A DNA stretch of 64,000 bases, from NCBI GenBank assembly GCA_023168345.1, contig AP025689.1:3050001-3114000 (forward strand), written 5' to 3'. Origin of the DNA: Lysinibacillus sp. PLM2. Lineage in GTDB: Bacteria > Bacillota > Bacilli > Bacillales_A > Planococcaceae. Under the pieces are notes generated by a model. That model was not told the DNA's origin, searched no databases, and saw only the letters and a list, made by a program, of their open reading frames with translations. The position numbers and the translations under genes are program-made. Position 1 is the stretch's first letter, and each line of letters begins with the position of its first letter. Below are positions 50,280-59,678 of the stretch, one piece after another.

Positions 50280-50881
50280 GTTAACAATCCTTTCGTTGAA
50301 GGCACACCTTTTACACGTGGATCAATTTGTACCGCATCATCAATACTTCTTGCTAACGCCTTAAAGATTGCTTCAATAATATGATGAGTATTATGACCGT
50401 ATGGAACAAGTACATGGACATTCATACGTGCTTCTAATGCAAACTTCCATAAAAACTCATGGACAAGCTCTGTATCAAAGGTTCCGACTTTTTCAGTTAA
50501 TGTAGGAGTAACACGGTATTCCAAATGGGGACGATTTGAGCAATCAATGACTACTTGTGCTAGTGCATCATCCATTGGAACAAAGGCATTTCCATAGCGT
50601 TTAATTCCCTTTTTATCTCCTAACGCTTCTCTGATTACTTGACCTAATACGATTCCGATATCCTCTGTTGTATGGTGGTCATCAATATGAGTGTCACCGT
50701 GAGCGAGTATCTTACCATCAAAAAGACCATGTTTAATGAAAAGATCTAACATATGGTCCATAAAAGGAACCCCTGTATTAACCTCTGCTTTTCCTTCACC
50801 ATCTAAGTCTAATTCAACACAGATTTTCGTTTCGTTTGTCATACGTTCAACTTTTGCATATCTTCTTTTCAATTCGCTCAT
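50276..50881 (-). CDS. hisB: Imidazoleglycerol-phosphate dehydratase
   Basis: 201 residues, single-domain form. GVPFMDHMLDLFIKHG, THIDDHHTTEDIGI and the second HNTHHIIEAIFK motif give the manganese-binding histidines. It dehydrates imidazole glycerol phosphate. Three bases after hisD. It carries no fused HisN phosphatase, so HolPase must be encoded elsewhere. Confidence 0.97.
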   Translation of the reverse strand: MSELKRRYAKVERMTNETKICVELDLDGEGKAEVNTGVPFMDHMLDLFIKHGLFDGKILAHGDTHIDDHHTTEDIGIVLGQVIREALGDKKGIKRYGNAFVPMDDALAQVVIDCSNRPHLEYRVTPTLTEKVGTFDTELVHEFLWKFALEARMNVHVLVPYGHNTHHIIEAIFKALARSIDDAVQIDPRVKGVPSTKGLLT

Positions 50882-50884
50882 TTT

Positions 50885-52162
50885 TTACTCTCCTTTAGAC
50901 CAACCACGAGATTCTACTGCACGAGCATGACCTTCAAGACCTTCCATTCTTGCAAGTCGAGCAATTTTTGGTGCATTTTGTTCCCATGTTTTTTCACTAT
51001 AATAAACAACATTTGTTCTTTTTATAAAGTCATCCACGTTTAAGCCACTTGCAAATCTTGCTGTACTGTTCGTCGGTAGGACATGGTTTGTACCTGCAAA
51101 ATAATCTCCTACCGGTTCTGAGCTATATCGACCGATAAATACAGCACCCGCGTGGCGAATTTGTTCAGAAACATCTACTGCATCCTTTGTAATCACTTCT
51201 AAATGTTCAGGTGCTAACGAATTTACTGCTTTAATTGCACGTTCCATATTTTCAGCAATATAAATTTGACCAAAGTTCTCAATGGATTTACGAGCAATCT
51301 CTTCTCGCGGCAGTCCTGTAAGCTGTTTTTCAACTTCTTCCCTTACTTCTACAGCTAGTCTTTCACTTGTTGTGATTAGCACAGCACAGGCTAATGGATC
51401 ATGTTCTGCTTGAGATAATAAATCTGCCGCCACTTCATCAGCAAAAGCTGAATCATCAGCTAATACACAAATTTCACTTGGACCAGCAATCATGTCAATG
51501 GCTACTTCACCAAACACTTCACGTTTAGCTAGGGCTACAAAGATGTTACCTGGTCCTGTTATTTTATCAACCGGTGCAATCGTTTCTGTACCATAGGCAA
51601 GTGCCGCAATTGCCTGTGCACCACCAACTTTATAAATTTCTGAAATTCCTAGAATTGAAGCAGCAACTAAAACTGCTGATGGGAGCTTTCCTTCTTTCCC
51701 TGCAGGAGATGTGATGACAATTCGTTCAACACCCGCTACTTGTGCAGGGATTACGTTCATTAGCACAGAAGATGGGTATGCAGCAGAACCGCCTGGTACA
51801 TATAAACCAACTGCATCGAGCGGAATGATTCGTTGTGACAGCCAAGACCCATCCGCTAAAGGAAGTTTATAGCCGTCTCGTTTTTGCGCTTCGTGATAGT
51901 AACGAATATTTTCAGCTGCCTCTACTAAATCTTGTTTTAATTGTGGATCAAAGTCTGCTACAGCCTCATCAATTTCTTCTTGTGATACACGAAAATCACT
52001 AAGGGAAATACCATCCCACATCTCACTATATTTTCGAACAGCCTCATCGCCATTTTCACGAACATCTTGCAAAACTTTGCGAACAGTGTTTAATTGCTCT
52101 TCATTGCCACCTTCTAGTTGTCTTTTTAATGATATAGAATCAGTTAGCTTTGTAATTTTCAC
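50885..52162 (-). CDS. hisD: Histidinol dehydrogenase
   Basis: 425 residues. GLYVPGGSAAYPSSVLMNVIPA and DMIAGPSEICVLAD, SQAEHDPLA, and APEHLEVI are family motifs for zinc and NAD binding. It catalyses the last two oxidations to histidine. It is separated from hisG by fifteen bases. Confidence 0.97.
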   Translation of the reverse strand: MKITKLTDSISLKRQLEGGNEEQLNTVRKVLQDVRENGDEAVRKYSEMWDGISLSDFRVSQEEIDEAVADFDPQLKQDLVEAAENIRYYHEAQKRDGYKLPLADGSWLSQRIIPLDAVGLYVPGGSAAYPSSVLMNVIPAQVAGVERIVITSPAGKEGKLPSAVLVAASILGISEIYKVGGAQAIAALAYGTETIAPVDKITGPGNIFVALAKREVFGEVAIDMIAGPSEICVLADDSAFADEVAADLLSQAEHDPLACAVLITTSERLAVEVREEVEKQLTGLPREEIARKSIENFGQIYIAENMERAIKAVNSLAPEHLEVITKDAVDVSEQIRHAGAVFIGRYSSEPVGDYFAGTNHVLPTNSTARFASGLNVDDFIKRTNVVYYSEKTWEQNAPKIARLARMEGLEGHARAVESRGWSKGE

Positions 52163-52177
52163 AAGTTATCCTTCTCT

Positions 52178-52801
52178 CTAATTAACTAGTTTTTTTAATC
52201 GGGATACGATTTCTTGGATACGGGCACTTTTCATTCGATAACTTACTGGATTAGCAATTAATCGAGAAGAAACATCTGTTATATGTTCATATTCAACAAG
52301 ACCATTTTCCTTTAACGTTCTACCTGTTGATACGATATCGACGATGCGATCAGCTAATCCAATCATCGGTGCAAGCTCGATTGAACCATTTAGTTCAATA
52401 ATTTCTACTTGTTCGCCAATTTCTTTGTAATAATTCATCGCAATATTCGGATATTTCGTTGCAATACGTGGTGCAATTTCATTCATCGTTGTATTTGGTA
52501 ATCCTGCTGATGCGATATAGCATTGACTTATTTTCAAATCTAGCAATTCATGAACATTTCTTTTAAGCTCTAGTAATGTATCCTTCCCTGCTATGCCGAT
52601 ATCTGCTACCCCGTGTTCAACATATACGGGTACATCCATTGGTTTTGCCAATATAAAACGAATTTTTTCTTCAGGAATTTCAATCATTAGTTTGCGGGAC
52701 ATTTCCACTTCTTCAGGCAAGTTAAATCCTGAATCAATCAACATTTGGTATGCTTCCTCAAAAATTCGTCCTTTCGGCATTGCAATTGTTAATTCTGTCA
52801 T
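52178..52801 (-). CDS. hisG: ATP phosphoribosyltransferase, short form
   Basis: 207 residues, the short form lacking the regulatory C-terminal domain, which needs His[11 protein letters not shown] and [18 protein letters not shown] (PRPP loop) are visible. First step of histidine synthesis. It overlaps hisZ by four bases, as expected for obligate partners. Confidence 0.97.
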   Translation of the reverse strand: MTELTIAMPKGRIFEEAYQMLIDSGFNLPEEVEMSRKLMIEIPEEKIRFILAKPMDVPVYVEHGVADIGIAGKDTLLELKRNVHELLDLKISQCYIASAGLPNTTMNEIAPRIATKYPNIAMNYYKEIGEQVEIIELNGSIELAPMIGLADRIVDIVSTGRTLKENGLVEYEHITDVSSRLIANPVSYRMKSARIQEIVSRLKKLVN

Positions 52802-53964
52802 TGCTCAACATCCTCCTGGCTTACATAAACAACTTCATCAAATAATTTGATAAATGCTGGTTCGTCTAAAAGTCCTTCCTTCGCTTGTAGTGTTACAAGT
52901 TTACCTTCAGTTCGTAATGAATTAGCAATCCCTAATGCTTTTGTAAACTGTGCATTTTCAAAAATAACAAGAGACGTTTGTTCTTCTTTTTCTAGTGCAG
53001 GGAGTATTTCAAGTAAACGGTCAACACGAAGTCCAAAACCTGTAGCCCCTACATCATTACCAAAGCGTTGCAATAATCCATCATAACGTCCACCATTCCC
53101 AAGAGGGAAGCCGCTTCCTTCTGCAAACACTTCAAAAAGCATTCCTGTATAGTAGTTCATGTGACTAGAAAGCGTGAAATCGAATGAAACATACTCAGAT
53201 AAATCAGCAGCCTCCATAATTTCAGCAAGCTGTCTCATATATAAAAGAGCATCATTTTTGGATACGTACTTTTCAATTTGCTGTATTGATTCAATATTTG
53301 TAGCTTCGTTAATAAACTCCAACAGGGCATTTGACTTTGTTTTAGGTAATTCAAAAGCTACAACTGCTTCCTCAAAGCCAACATAGTTTCGCTCTACTAA
53401 TAGTGAGCGAAGTTTATTTGCTTGTTCTTCACTCTCTGTATAATCTTTTAAAATGCAGTTTAAAACTCCTGCATGCCCGATTGTTACTTTAAAAGAGTGA
53501 ATACCATAATTTTGAAGAAGGTTAATAGCAGTAATAATTACTTCCGCATCTGCAAAAACTGTCTTATCTCCAATAATTTCAACACCCATTTGATCAAATT
53601 CTGCCGGGCGTCCCCCTTCTGTTTGCTGTGCTCTAAAAACATTTGCGAAGTAAGCTAAACGTAAAGGAATTTTTTCCTTTAATAATTTTGACGTTGCAAC
53701 ACGTGCAATTGGCGTTGTCATGTCTGGTCGTAAAACAAGGGTATTTCCTTGCGTATCCACTAATTTAAATAATGAGGCATCATATATTGCGGATGCTTTA
53801 CCAACAGTATCGTAATATTCTAAGGTCGGTGTTTTGATAAAATCAAAGCCGCGTACACGAAGAAATTTACGTCCAATTTGTTGCATTGCCTCCATCTTTT
53901 CGTATGTAATCGGGAATGTATCTCGCATCCCTATCGGTTTTTCAAACATTTTAATCGATGACAT
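52798..53964 (-). CDS. hisZ: ATP phosphoribosyltransferase regulatory subunit
   Basis: 388 residues, a HisRS-like protein without aminoacylation function. [40 protein letters not shown] and [12 protein letters not shown] resemble class II synthetase motifs. It forms a complex with short HisG and senses histidine. First gene of the operon, about 65 bases after a sigma-A promoter. Confidence 0.95.
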   Translation of the reverse strand: MSSIKMFEKPIGMRDTFPITYEKMEAMQQIGRKFLRVRGFDFIKTPTLEYYDTVGKASAIYDASLFKLVDTQGNTLVLRPDMTTPIARVATSKLLKEKIPLRLAYFANVFRAQQTEGGRPAEFDQMGVEIIGDKTVFADAEVIITAINLLQNYGIHSFKVTIGHAGVLNCILKDYTESEEQANKLRSLLVERNYVGFEEAVVAFELPKTKSNALLEFINEATNIESIQQIEKYVSKNDALLYMRQLAEIMEAADLSEYVSFDFTLSSHMNYYTGMLFEVFAEGSGFPLGNGGRYDGLLQRFGNDVGATGFGLRVDRLLEILPALEKEEQTSLVIFENAQFTKALGIANSLRTEGKLVTLQAKEGLLDEPAFIKLFDEVVYVSQEDVEQ

Positions 53965-54028
53965 TTTTCCACTTCCTACTAATTTTACTTTAGTGTGCTA
54001 GAGTGTTAGAGAACTAGTTTATGAAAGT

Positions 54029-54057
54029 ATTGTAACTAATAATGAATTATTCGTCAA
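54029..54057 (-). promoter_or_regulatory. Promoter of the histidine operon
   Basis: TTGACG (54052-54057) and TACAAT (54029-54034) on the minus strand, 17-base spacer. The 65-base leader holds a repetitive AGTGTGCTAGAGTGTTAGAG stretch on the plus strand, but no T-box or attenuator was seen. Confidence 0.65.
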
Positions 54058-54107
54058 TTCATTTATTCACTTCTACAGGTTTAACTAATTATAGAGCTAT
54101 AAAACAA

Positions 54108-54140
54108 CAAAACCCACTATTTAGAAAATAGTGAGTTTTT
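54108..54140. terminator. Terminator between the acyltransferase gene and hisZ
   Basis: AACCCACTATTT and AAATAGTGAGTTTTT form a stem with a T run on the plus strand and TTTTGTTGTTTT on the minus strand. It separates the hprK-lgt-ppaX group from the histidine operon. Confidence 0.7.
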
Positions 54141-54148
54141 CTTTGCAT

Positions 54149-54682
54149 TCATGTATTCTGCCATATTGGAACATCGTTCTTTTTTCGCTCTGCCATTTCT
54201 TCTGCTGTATAAATAATACGCATTGGATTCCCGCCGCACATCGATCCAGCTGGCACATCTTTATGAACTAATGTTGCAGCAGATACAATTGCTCCATCAC
54301 CAATTTCCACACCGGGTAATATCGTTGAATTTGCACCAATCATGACATTACTTCCTATGTTTACATCACCTAAACGATATTCGTCTATTAAATATTCATG
54401 TGCCAATATCGTTGTATTAAACCCGATAATTGTGTTATCTCCAATTGAAATGCGCTCTGGAAACATTGAATCTGGCATAACCATTAAAGCTAACGATGTC
54501 TTTTGACCGATTTTCATTTTTAAACAATTGCGATAAATCCAATTTTTCCAACTCATAAATGGTGTAATGCGTCCAATTTGGATGAAAATAAAACACTTCA
54601 TCACTTTCCAAAAGGAAACGGTTCTATATACATGCCATAATGAGTTGGCCCCTTCTACTTTGTATCGTTCCGTTCTCCTCAT
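54149..54682 (-). CDS. Left-handed beta-helix acyltransferase (YvoF-like)
   Basis: 177 residues with hexapeptide repeats (IGDNTIIGFNTTILAHEYLID; VNIGSNVMIGANSTILPGVEIGDGAIVSAATLVHKDVP), an O-acetyltransferase of the LbH/MaoA type. It resembles yvoF, which lies at the same place between ppaX and hisZ in B. subtilis. The acceptor is unknown. Eight bases after ppaX. Confidence 0.9.
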   Translation of the reverse strand: MRRTERYKVEGANSLWHVYRTVSFWKVMKCFIFIQIGRITPFMSWKNWIYRNCLKMKIGQKTSLALMVMPDSMFPERISIGDNTIIGFNTTILAHEYLIDEYRLGDVNIGSNVMIGANSTILPGVEIGDGAIVSAATLVHKDVPAGSMCGGNPMRIIYTAEEMAERKKNDVPIWQNT

Positions 54683-54689
54683 AAATGAA

Positions 54690-55322
54690 TTACCCCTTCA
54701 CAATCGACAATAAATCAGACATATGATAAAGAATATAATCTGGATTAAATTGTTTTAAAAACGCTTCTCCTTTTAATGACCATGAAACACCAGCTGTTTT
54801 CACTCCTGCATTTTTCCCTGCTTCGATATCATGGTAATTGTCTCCAATCATCATCACTTCACCTTTATCGACCCCTAATTTTTCGATGGCTAACAACACA
54901 GGCTCAGGGTCTGGCTTTACATTTGTGACATCTTCAATACCGATCCAAAACTCAAAGAAATGGCGGGCTCCCATAATGTCTAATCCGCGCTCGATCGTAT
55001 CACGTCTTTTTGTTGAAACGATGGCTAAACGAATTCCTTGAGCTTTTAATTGCTCTAGTGTTTCGATGACCCCTTCATACTCTGTCACTAACTCATCGTG
55101 ATGCTCATGATTCCACGTACGATATTTTAAAATCATATCCTCTACTTCTTCAGGTGCAATCTCCTCAAAGGTTTCTTTTAAGGATGGTCCTATAAATTGA
55201 ATACAATCTTCTGGCTTGTACACCCCAGGGAATCTTTCTTCTAAGACGTGCATAAATGTTTGAATGATTAAGTCATTCGTATTTAGCAATGTGCCATCAA
55301 AATCAAAAAGTAAAGCTTTCAT
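54690..55322 (-). CDS. ppaX: Pyrophosphatase PpaX (HAD family)
   Basis: 210 residues. HAD motifs: DFDGTLLNT, VSTKRR and MIGDNYHDIEAG. PpaX hydrolyses the pyrophosphate produced when HprK dephosphorylates Ser-P HPr, consistent with its place in the hprK-lgt-ppaX operon. A start with little spacing from lgt is normal here. Confidence 0.92.
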   Translation of the reverse strand: MKALLFDFDGTLLNTNDLIIQTFMHVLEERFPGVYKPEDCIQFIGPSLKETFEEIAPEEVEDMILKYRTWNHEHHDELVTEYEGVIETLEQLKAQGIRLAIVSTKRRDTIERGLDIMGARHFFEFWIGIEDVTNVKPDPEPVLLAIEKLGVDKGEVMMIGDNYHDIEAGKNAGVKTAGVSWSLKGEAFLKQFNPDYILYHMSDLLSIVKG

Positions 55323-55386
55323 ATTTTTTCTTAACTCCTTTGTATACCAAGGTGAAGCATGAATGGATTTTTAATTTTAGGTAAAA

Positions 55387-56214
55387 TTATTTATCTTTAT
55401 ATCTCACTACTGGCCGAACTTTAAGTCTTCGATAAACGATTCCAATTACACCGATCAGTATACATAAAATAGATACTACCTGTGCTGATCTCAAATCAAG
55501 TCCAAATAGGTATAGACTATCTGTTCTTAAACCTTCGATAAAGTATCGACCGATCGAATACCATATTAAATATGAGAAAAAGATTTCTCCTCGATGTAAA
55601 TTTACTTTTCGTAGTAATAATAAAATAATAAGTCCCACTACATTCCATAAAGATTCATATAAGAATGTTGGGTGGAAATAGGATAATCCATACACTGGAT
55701 CGTTGATATACATTTGATTGATAATCCACTCCGGTAACATTAAACTGCGTATAAACTCTTCTGAAACTGGGCCACCGTAAGCTTCCTGATTCATAAAATT
55801 GCCCCATCTACCAACAATTTGGCCGATTAAAATACTTGGAGCTGCAATATCAGCGACTTTAAGAAAACTGATACCCTTTTTACGACAGAATATTAATGCA
55901 GTAATAATCGCTCCAATCAAAGCTCCATGAATGGCAATACCACCATTCCAAATTTGAATGATTTTATCGGGATTTGCGCCATAATAATCCCATTCCATCG
56001 CTACGTAATAGATACGAGCACAAATGATTGAAATAGGAATAGCCCAAATAAGTAAATCTGCAAAGAAATCCTTTGGCAAACCTCTTTTCTTCCCCTCATA
56101 CTGGGCAACTATATATGCTATAACAATACCAGAAGCAATTAATATTCCATACCATCGTACTGGAATGCTTCCAATGGTAAAAGCAACTGGATTGATATCA
56201 AGTAATAAACTCAT
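55387..56214 (-). CDS. lgt: Prolipoprotein diacylglyceryl transferase
   Basis: 275 residues, seven membrane segments. [13 protein letters not shown] (HGGL-like), [17 protein letters not shown] (signature RxGNFxN) and [11 protein letters not shown] are the catalytic motifs. It adds diacylglycerol to lipobox cysteines, such as those of the binding protein and cytochrome c551 here. It lies 39 bases after hprK. Confidence 0.97.
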   Translation of the reverse strand: MSLLLDINPVAFTIGSIPVRWYGILIASGIVIAYIVAQYEGKKRGLPKDFFADLLIWAIPISIICARIYYVAMEWDYYGANPDKIIQIWNGGIAIHGALIGAIITALIFCRKKGISFLKVADIAAPSILIGQIVGRWGNFMNQEAYGGPVSEEFIRSLMLPEWIINQMYINDPVYGLSYFHPTFLYESLWNVVGLIILLLLRKVNLHRGEIFFSYLIWYSIGRYFIEGLRTDSLYLFGLDLRSAQVVSILCILIGVIGIVYRRLKVRPVVRYKDK

Positions 56215-56253
56215 TCCTTGTCTCCTCTCTGGCTTAAAATAGATCTTTATTTA

Positions 56254-57192
56254 TTAATAGTCATCTAGATCGTCTTGCATTGAAATTACTTCATCTAAAC
56301 GGCGTGAAAATTCCTGGGCTGCATTTACACCAAGTTTTTTCAATCGATAGTTCATTGCCGCCACTTCAATAATTACTGAGACGTTTCTTCCTGGTTGAAC
56401 AGGAATCGTTAATTTCGTAATTTCTGTATCAATTATTTTCATCTTTTCTTCGTCAAGACCTAGTCGATCATAAACTTTTTCTGGATCCCAGTTTTCTAGC
56501 TCTACAATCAGTGTAATTCGCTTTTTAGGTCTTACTGCACTAGCACCGAACAGTGTTATTATGTCAATTATTCCAATTCCACGAATTTCTAAAAGGTGTT
56601 CTAATAAAGGCGGTGGACTACCAACGATTAAATCCTCAGCTTCTTGCCGTATTTCCACACAATCATCAGCTACTAACCGATGACCCTTCTTAATCAATTC
56701 AAGAGCTGTTTCACTTTTCCCTACACCACTTTTTCCAATGATTAATACACCAATCCCATAAACGTCCACAAGTACACCATGCATTGCTGCTGAAGGTGCT
56801 AACTTACTTTCTAAAAAATTCGTTAATCTACTTGAAAATCTTGTCGTTTTCATCGATGTAGTAAGTACTGGTACACTATTTTCATTGGATGCTTTAATCA
56901 GCTCTTCTGGCACTTCCATTCCTCGAGATATGATGATAGCAGGAGTGTCTTGTGAACAAAGCTTTAACATGCGTTCATATTTTAAATTTGATGGAAGCAT
57001 ATCAAAAAAAGATAGTTCTGTTCGTCCAATTAACTGTACACGGTTTGCCGGATAATGTGTAAAATATCCCGCCATTTCTAAGCCAGGGCGAGAAATATCA
57101 CTTGTAGTTATGTAACGACCGATTCCTTCATTTCCACTCACTAAATTTAAGTTAAATTTTTCCATAACATCTTTCGACGTAACTTGTATCAT
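56254..57192 (-). CDS. hprK: HPr kinase/phosphorylase
   Basis: 312 residues from the ATG at 57192 with AAGGGG eight bases upstream; the GTG three codons earlier is too close. Walker [13 protein letters not shown] and the signature [14 protein letters not shown] segment ([16 protein letters not shown]) are visible. It phosphorylates and dephosphorylates Ser46 of HPr and Crh according to metabolite levels, controlling CcpA. Crh is encoded at 41662. Confidence 0.97.
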   Translation of the reverse strand: MIQVTSKDVMEKFNLNLVSGNEGIGRYITTSDISRPGLEMAGYFTHYPANRVQLIGRTELSFFDMLPSNLKYERMLKLCSQDTPAIIISRGMEVPEELIKASNENSVPVLTTSMKTTRFSSRLTNFLESKLAPSAAMHGVLVDVYGIGVLIIGKSGVGKSETALELIKKGHRLVADDCVEIRQEAEDLIVGSPPPLLEHLLEIRGIGIIDIITLFGASAVRPKKRITLIVELENWDPEKVYDRLGLDEEKMKIIDTEITKLTIPVQPGRNVSVIIEVAAMNYRLKKLGVNAAQEFSRRLDEVISMQDDLDDY

Positions 57193-57334
57193 GTTTAACA
57201 CCCCTTACCTTAATTGACATACTGTACTTATTTTAGCATGTTATAGTAGAAATGAAATCAATTATGTCGAATCTATATAAATAAACAAAACTTCCATTAC
57301 TCTCTTAGAATAATCTCCCAAAGTAAAAAAATAA

Positions 57335-57370
57335 AAAACGACAAAATCTATATAAAAGATTTTGCCGTTT
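57335..57370 (-). terminator. Terminator of the cytochrome gene
   Basis: AAACGGCAAAATCT pairs with AGATTTTGTCGTTT, followed by TTTATTTTTT on the minus strand, directly after the cytochrome stop. Confidence 0.85.
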
Positions 57371-57376
57371 AAAAAA

Positions 57377-57802
57377 TTATTTAAGTGTTGCTAAGTAAGC
57401 TGCCGCAGCTTTTGCGTCATCACCTTGAACGATATTAGGAGGCATGCCACCTTGTCCATTTTGGATAACGTTTAAAATCTCTTCTTCTGAAAGACGAGAC
57501 CCAACATTATTTAAAGCAGGGAAGCTACCCATACCTTCTAAATTTTGACCATGACAAGATATACAATTTCCTTGTACAACTGCTTGACCATCTGCCGCTG
57601 CTTGATCAGTAGCGCCATCATCAGTTGTACCTTGCTCTGTACCATCAGTAGCATTGTCATTTGTAGTATCTTCGTCAGTAGTATTTGTTTGCTCTGTTGC
57701 TGTGTCTGTATTTGTTCCAGTATCAGTTGCTTCATCTCCGCCACCACAAGCAGCTAGGAAAATCGCGGAACCAAACACAAGAGCAAGCCATGCTTTTTTC
57801 AT
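57377..57802 (-). CDS. cccB: Lipoprotein cytochrome c-551
   Basis: 141 residues from the ATG at 57802 with GGAGGGG upstream. The lipobox LAAC (Cys near residue 19) precedes a long Thr/Asp/Glu/Asn-rich linker (about 25-75). The haem domain has CISCH (residues about 91-95) and the Met ligand in GGMPPNI. It carries electrons outside the membrane to terminal oxidase. Alone, with own terminator. Confidence 0.93.
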   Translation of the reverse strand: MKKAWLALVFGSAIFLAACGGGDEATDTGTNTDTATEQTNTTDEDTTNDNATDGTEQGTTDDGATDQAAADGQAVVQGNCISCHGQNLEGMGSFPALNNVGSRLSEEEILNVIQNGQGGMPPNIVQGDDAKAAAAYLATLK

Positions 57803-58116
57803 TTTGTACCCCTCCATTGTATAAATTTTGTTACTAAGAAAATAATATCCTTTTTAGTAACCGTTTTTCTCTGATTTCACAAATCTTTAAAAAAAACGTC
57901 AAATATTATATTACCATATTTGGAATCATTTTTTCACTCAATCAGCTTCAAACGGTAAAAGGATATAAATATTCAGTTACGTTATTTTTTTCGTAATAGC
58001 AAAGTTTTATACATGATACCTTCGGTAATGATAAATATTATTTGTACAAACATTTATGGCACACCAACATAAAACAACAAATGGAGCATAAGTTGGTAAA
58101 AAGGGGTGTGCGAATT

Positions 58117-58893
58117 TTGAGAACATTATTATATGAAGTGAAAAATCATATTGCCTACATAACATTAAATCGTCCTGAGGTTTTAAATGCATTTAATTAC
58201 GAAATGTTAGTGGAATTGGAAATAGCAGTTGAATCTATACTTCAGAATTCTAATATTAGAGCAGTAATTCTTCAAGGAGCAGGGGAAAAAGCTTTTTCAG
58301 TTGGTGCTGATTTAAAGGAACGGAAACATTTATCGCATTCACTTGTTATTCGTAATTTAAATAAGTTTGGACAAGTTTTTAACATGATAGAGCAGTTACC
58401 TCAAGTAACCATTTGTGTTTTAAATGGATACGCATTTGGAGGTGGCCTTGAATTAGCCCTATGCTGCGATTTTAGAATTGCCTCATCCAACATAAAAGTT
58501 GGTTTAACAGAAACCAGTTTAGGAATTATACCTGGAGCAGGCGGAACTATACGTTTACCAAAACTCATTGGACAAACAAAAGCGATGGAGCTAATCCTAA
58601 CGGCACAACATATAACGTGTGAGGAAGCATATCAAATTGGTCTTATTTCAAAAATTTGCACGACTGAAGAGCTAAGTGAAACGGTTGAGGATTTTGTTCA
58701 ATCGATTCTAAAAAACGCTCCTATCGCCCTTCGACAAGCAAAATTTGCAGTGAAACATGGTATGAATGTGGACATACAAACAGGTTTACAAATAGAGCGT
58801 AAAGCATACGAATTAACATTAAACACCGAAGATCGGATTGAGGCTTTACAAGCATTTGCAGAGAAGCGAAAACCGGTTTTTAAAGGAAAATAG
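58117..58893 (+). CDS. Enoyl-CoA hydratase/isomerase family protein
   Basis: 258 residues when started at the TTG at 58117, with AAGGGGTG about nine bases upstream; the 25 further codons to 58042 are not typical of the family. ITLNRPEVLNAF, SVGADLKER (oxyanion hole), GYAFGGGLELALCCDFRIA and TETSLGIIPGAGGT (catalytic Glu pair) are seen. It hydrates enoyl-CoA esters, in fatty-acid or branched-chain breakdown. It is the only beta-oxidation-type gene here besides the ligase at 59679. Confidence 0.92.
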   Translation: MRTLLYEVKNHIAYITLNRPEVLNAFNYEMLVELEIAVESILQNSNIRAVILQGAGEKAFSVGADLKERKHLSHSLVIRNLNKFGQVFNMIEQLPQVTICVLNGYAFGGGLELALCCDFRIASSNIKVGLTETSLGIIPGAGGTIRLPKLIGQTKAMELILTAQHITCEEAYQIGLISKICTTEELSETVEDFVQSILKNAPIALRQAKFAVKHGMNVDIQTGLQIERKAYELTLNTEDRIEALQAFAEKRKPVFKGK

Positions 58894-58926
58894 CCACTTT
58901 TGCAAATCGCAAAGTGGCTATTTATA
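58888..58926. terminator. Bidirectional terminator
   Basis: AAATAGCCACTTT and AAAGTGGCTATTT pair as a 13-base stem between the convergent hydratase and DedA genes. Confidence 0.85.
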
Positions 58927-58931
58927 TCCCT

Positions 58932-59573
58932 TTATTTACGTTTCCTTGATTTTAATGCACCAAAGATTGCTGGTAATACGGAAATAAATATAATTAATAA
59001 AATAACTATTGAGAAGTTTTCTTTAATAATTGGAATATTTCCGAAGAAATAACCTGCTAAAGTACAAATAAGCACCCAAAGAAATGCACCAATTACATTG
59101 TAAATTAAAAAATATTTATAATTCATTCTACTTGCGCCTGCTACAAACGGGATAAACGTTCTTATAAATGGCATAAAACGGGCAAATACAATTGTTTTAC
59201 CACCATGTTTATTAAAAAAGCGCTGTGCTGCTTGCATTCTTTCCTCATTTATAAAACGGCCAAGAAACGAATTGGGTGAAATAGCTAGTCCCACTTTTTT
59301 CCCAATATGATAATTAAGTGTATCACCTAATATTGCCGCTGAAATAAACAGTACGATTAAAGCAAATAAATTAAAAGCCCCTAGAGCAGCTAATGTACCA
59401 CTAGCAAATAGTAAAGAATCTCCAGGTAAAAACGGCATGATTACGACACCAGTTTCTACAAAGACGATTGAAAAGATGATTCCGTAAGCCCATCCTCCAA
59501 ATTGCTGAATAATTTCAACAAGATGCTCATCAATATGTAGAATGAAGTCGATTAACCCTTGAATAAATGACAT
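58932..59573 (-). CDS. DedA-family membrane protein
   Basis: 213 residues with about five membrane segments. FLPGDSLLFASGTLAALG and FARFMPFIRTFIPFVAGASRM are the DedA/SNARE-associated signature motifs. Family members flip lipid carriers or phospholipids (undecaprenyl phosphate translocation for UptA/DedA types); which one here is unknown. Own promoter region, before the acyl-CoA ligase gene. Confidence 0.92.
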   Translation of the reverse strand: MSFIQGLIDFILHIDEHLVEIIQQFGGWAYGIIFSIVFVETGVVIMPFLPGDSLLFASGTLAALGAFNLFALIVLFISAAILGDTLNYHIGKKVGLAISPNSFLGRFINEERMQAAQRFFNKHGGKTIVFARFMPFIRTFIPFVAGASRMNYKYFLIYNVIGAFLWVLICTLAGYFFGNIPIIKENFSIVILLIIFISVLPAIFGALKSRKRK

Positions 59574-59678
59574 AATGTTCTCACTTTCAATGAAATAATA
59601 TATTTATTTTACTTGTTATATAGTAGTCTGTCATCTTCACTTTAGAAGAATCATTTATTAGTTAAACGTTCATTTTGT

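Noticed and set aside
53965..54148. Possible T-box or attenuator before hisZ
   Set aside because: The leader is about 65 bases and lacks the T-box consensus and specifier stem; only a promoter and the upstream terminator are visible.
58042..58116. Longer start for the enoyl-CoA hydratase
   Set aside because: The extension has no ribosome site and does not resemble the family; the TTG at 58117 has AAGGGGTG at the right distance and gives the usual 258 residues.
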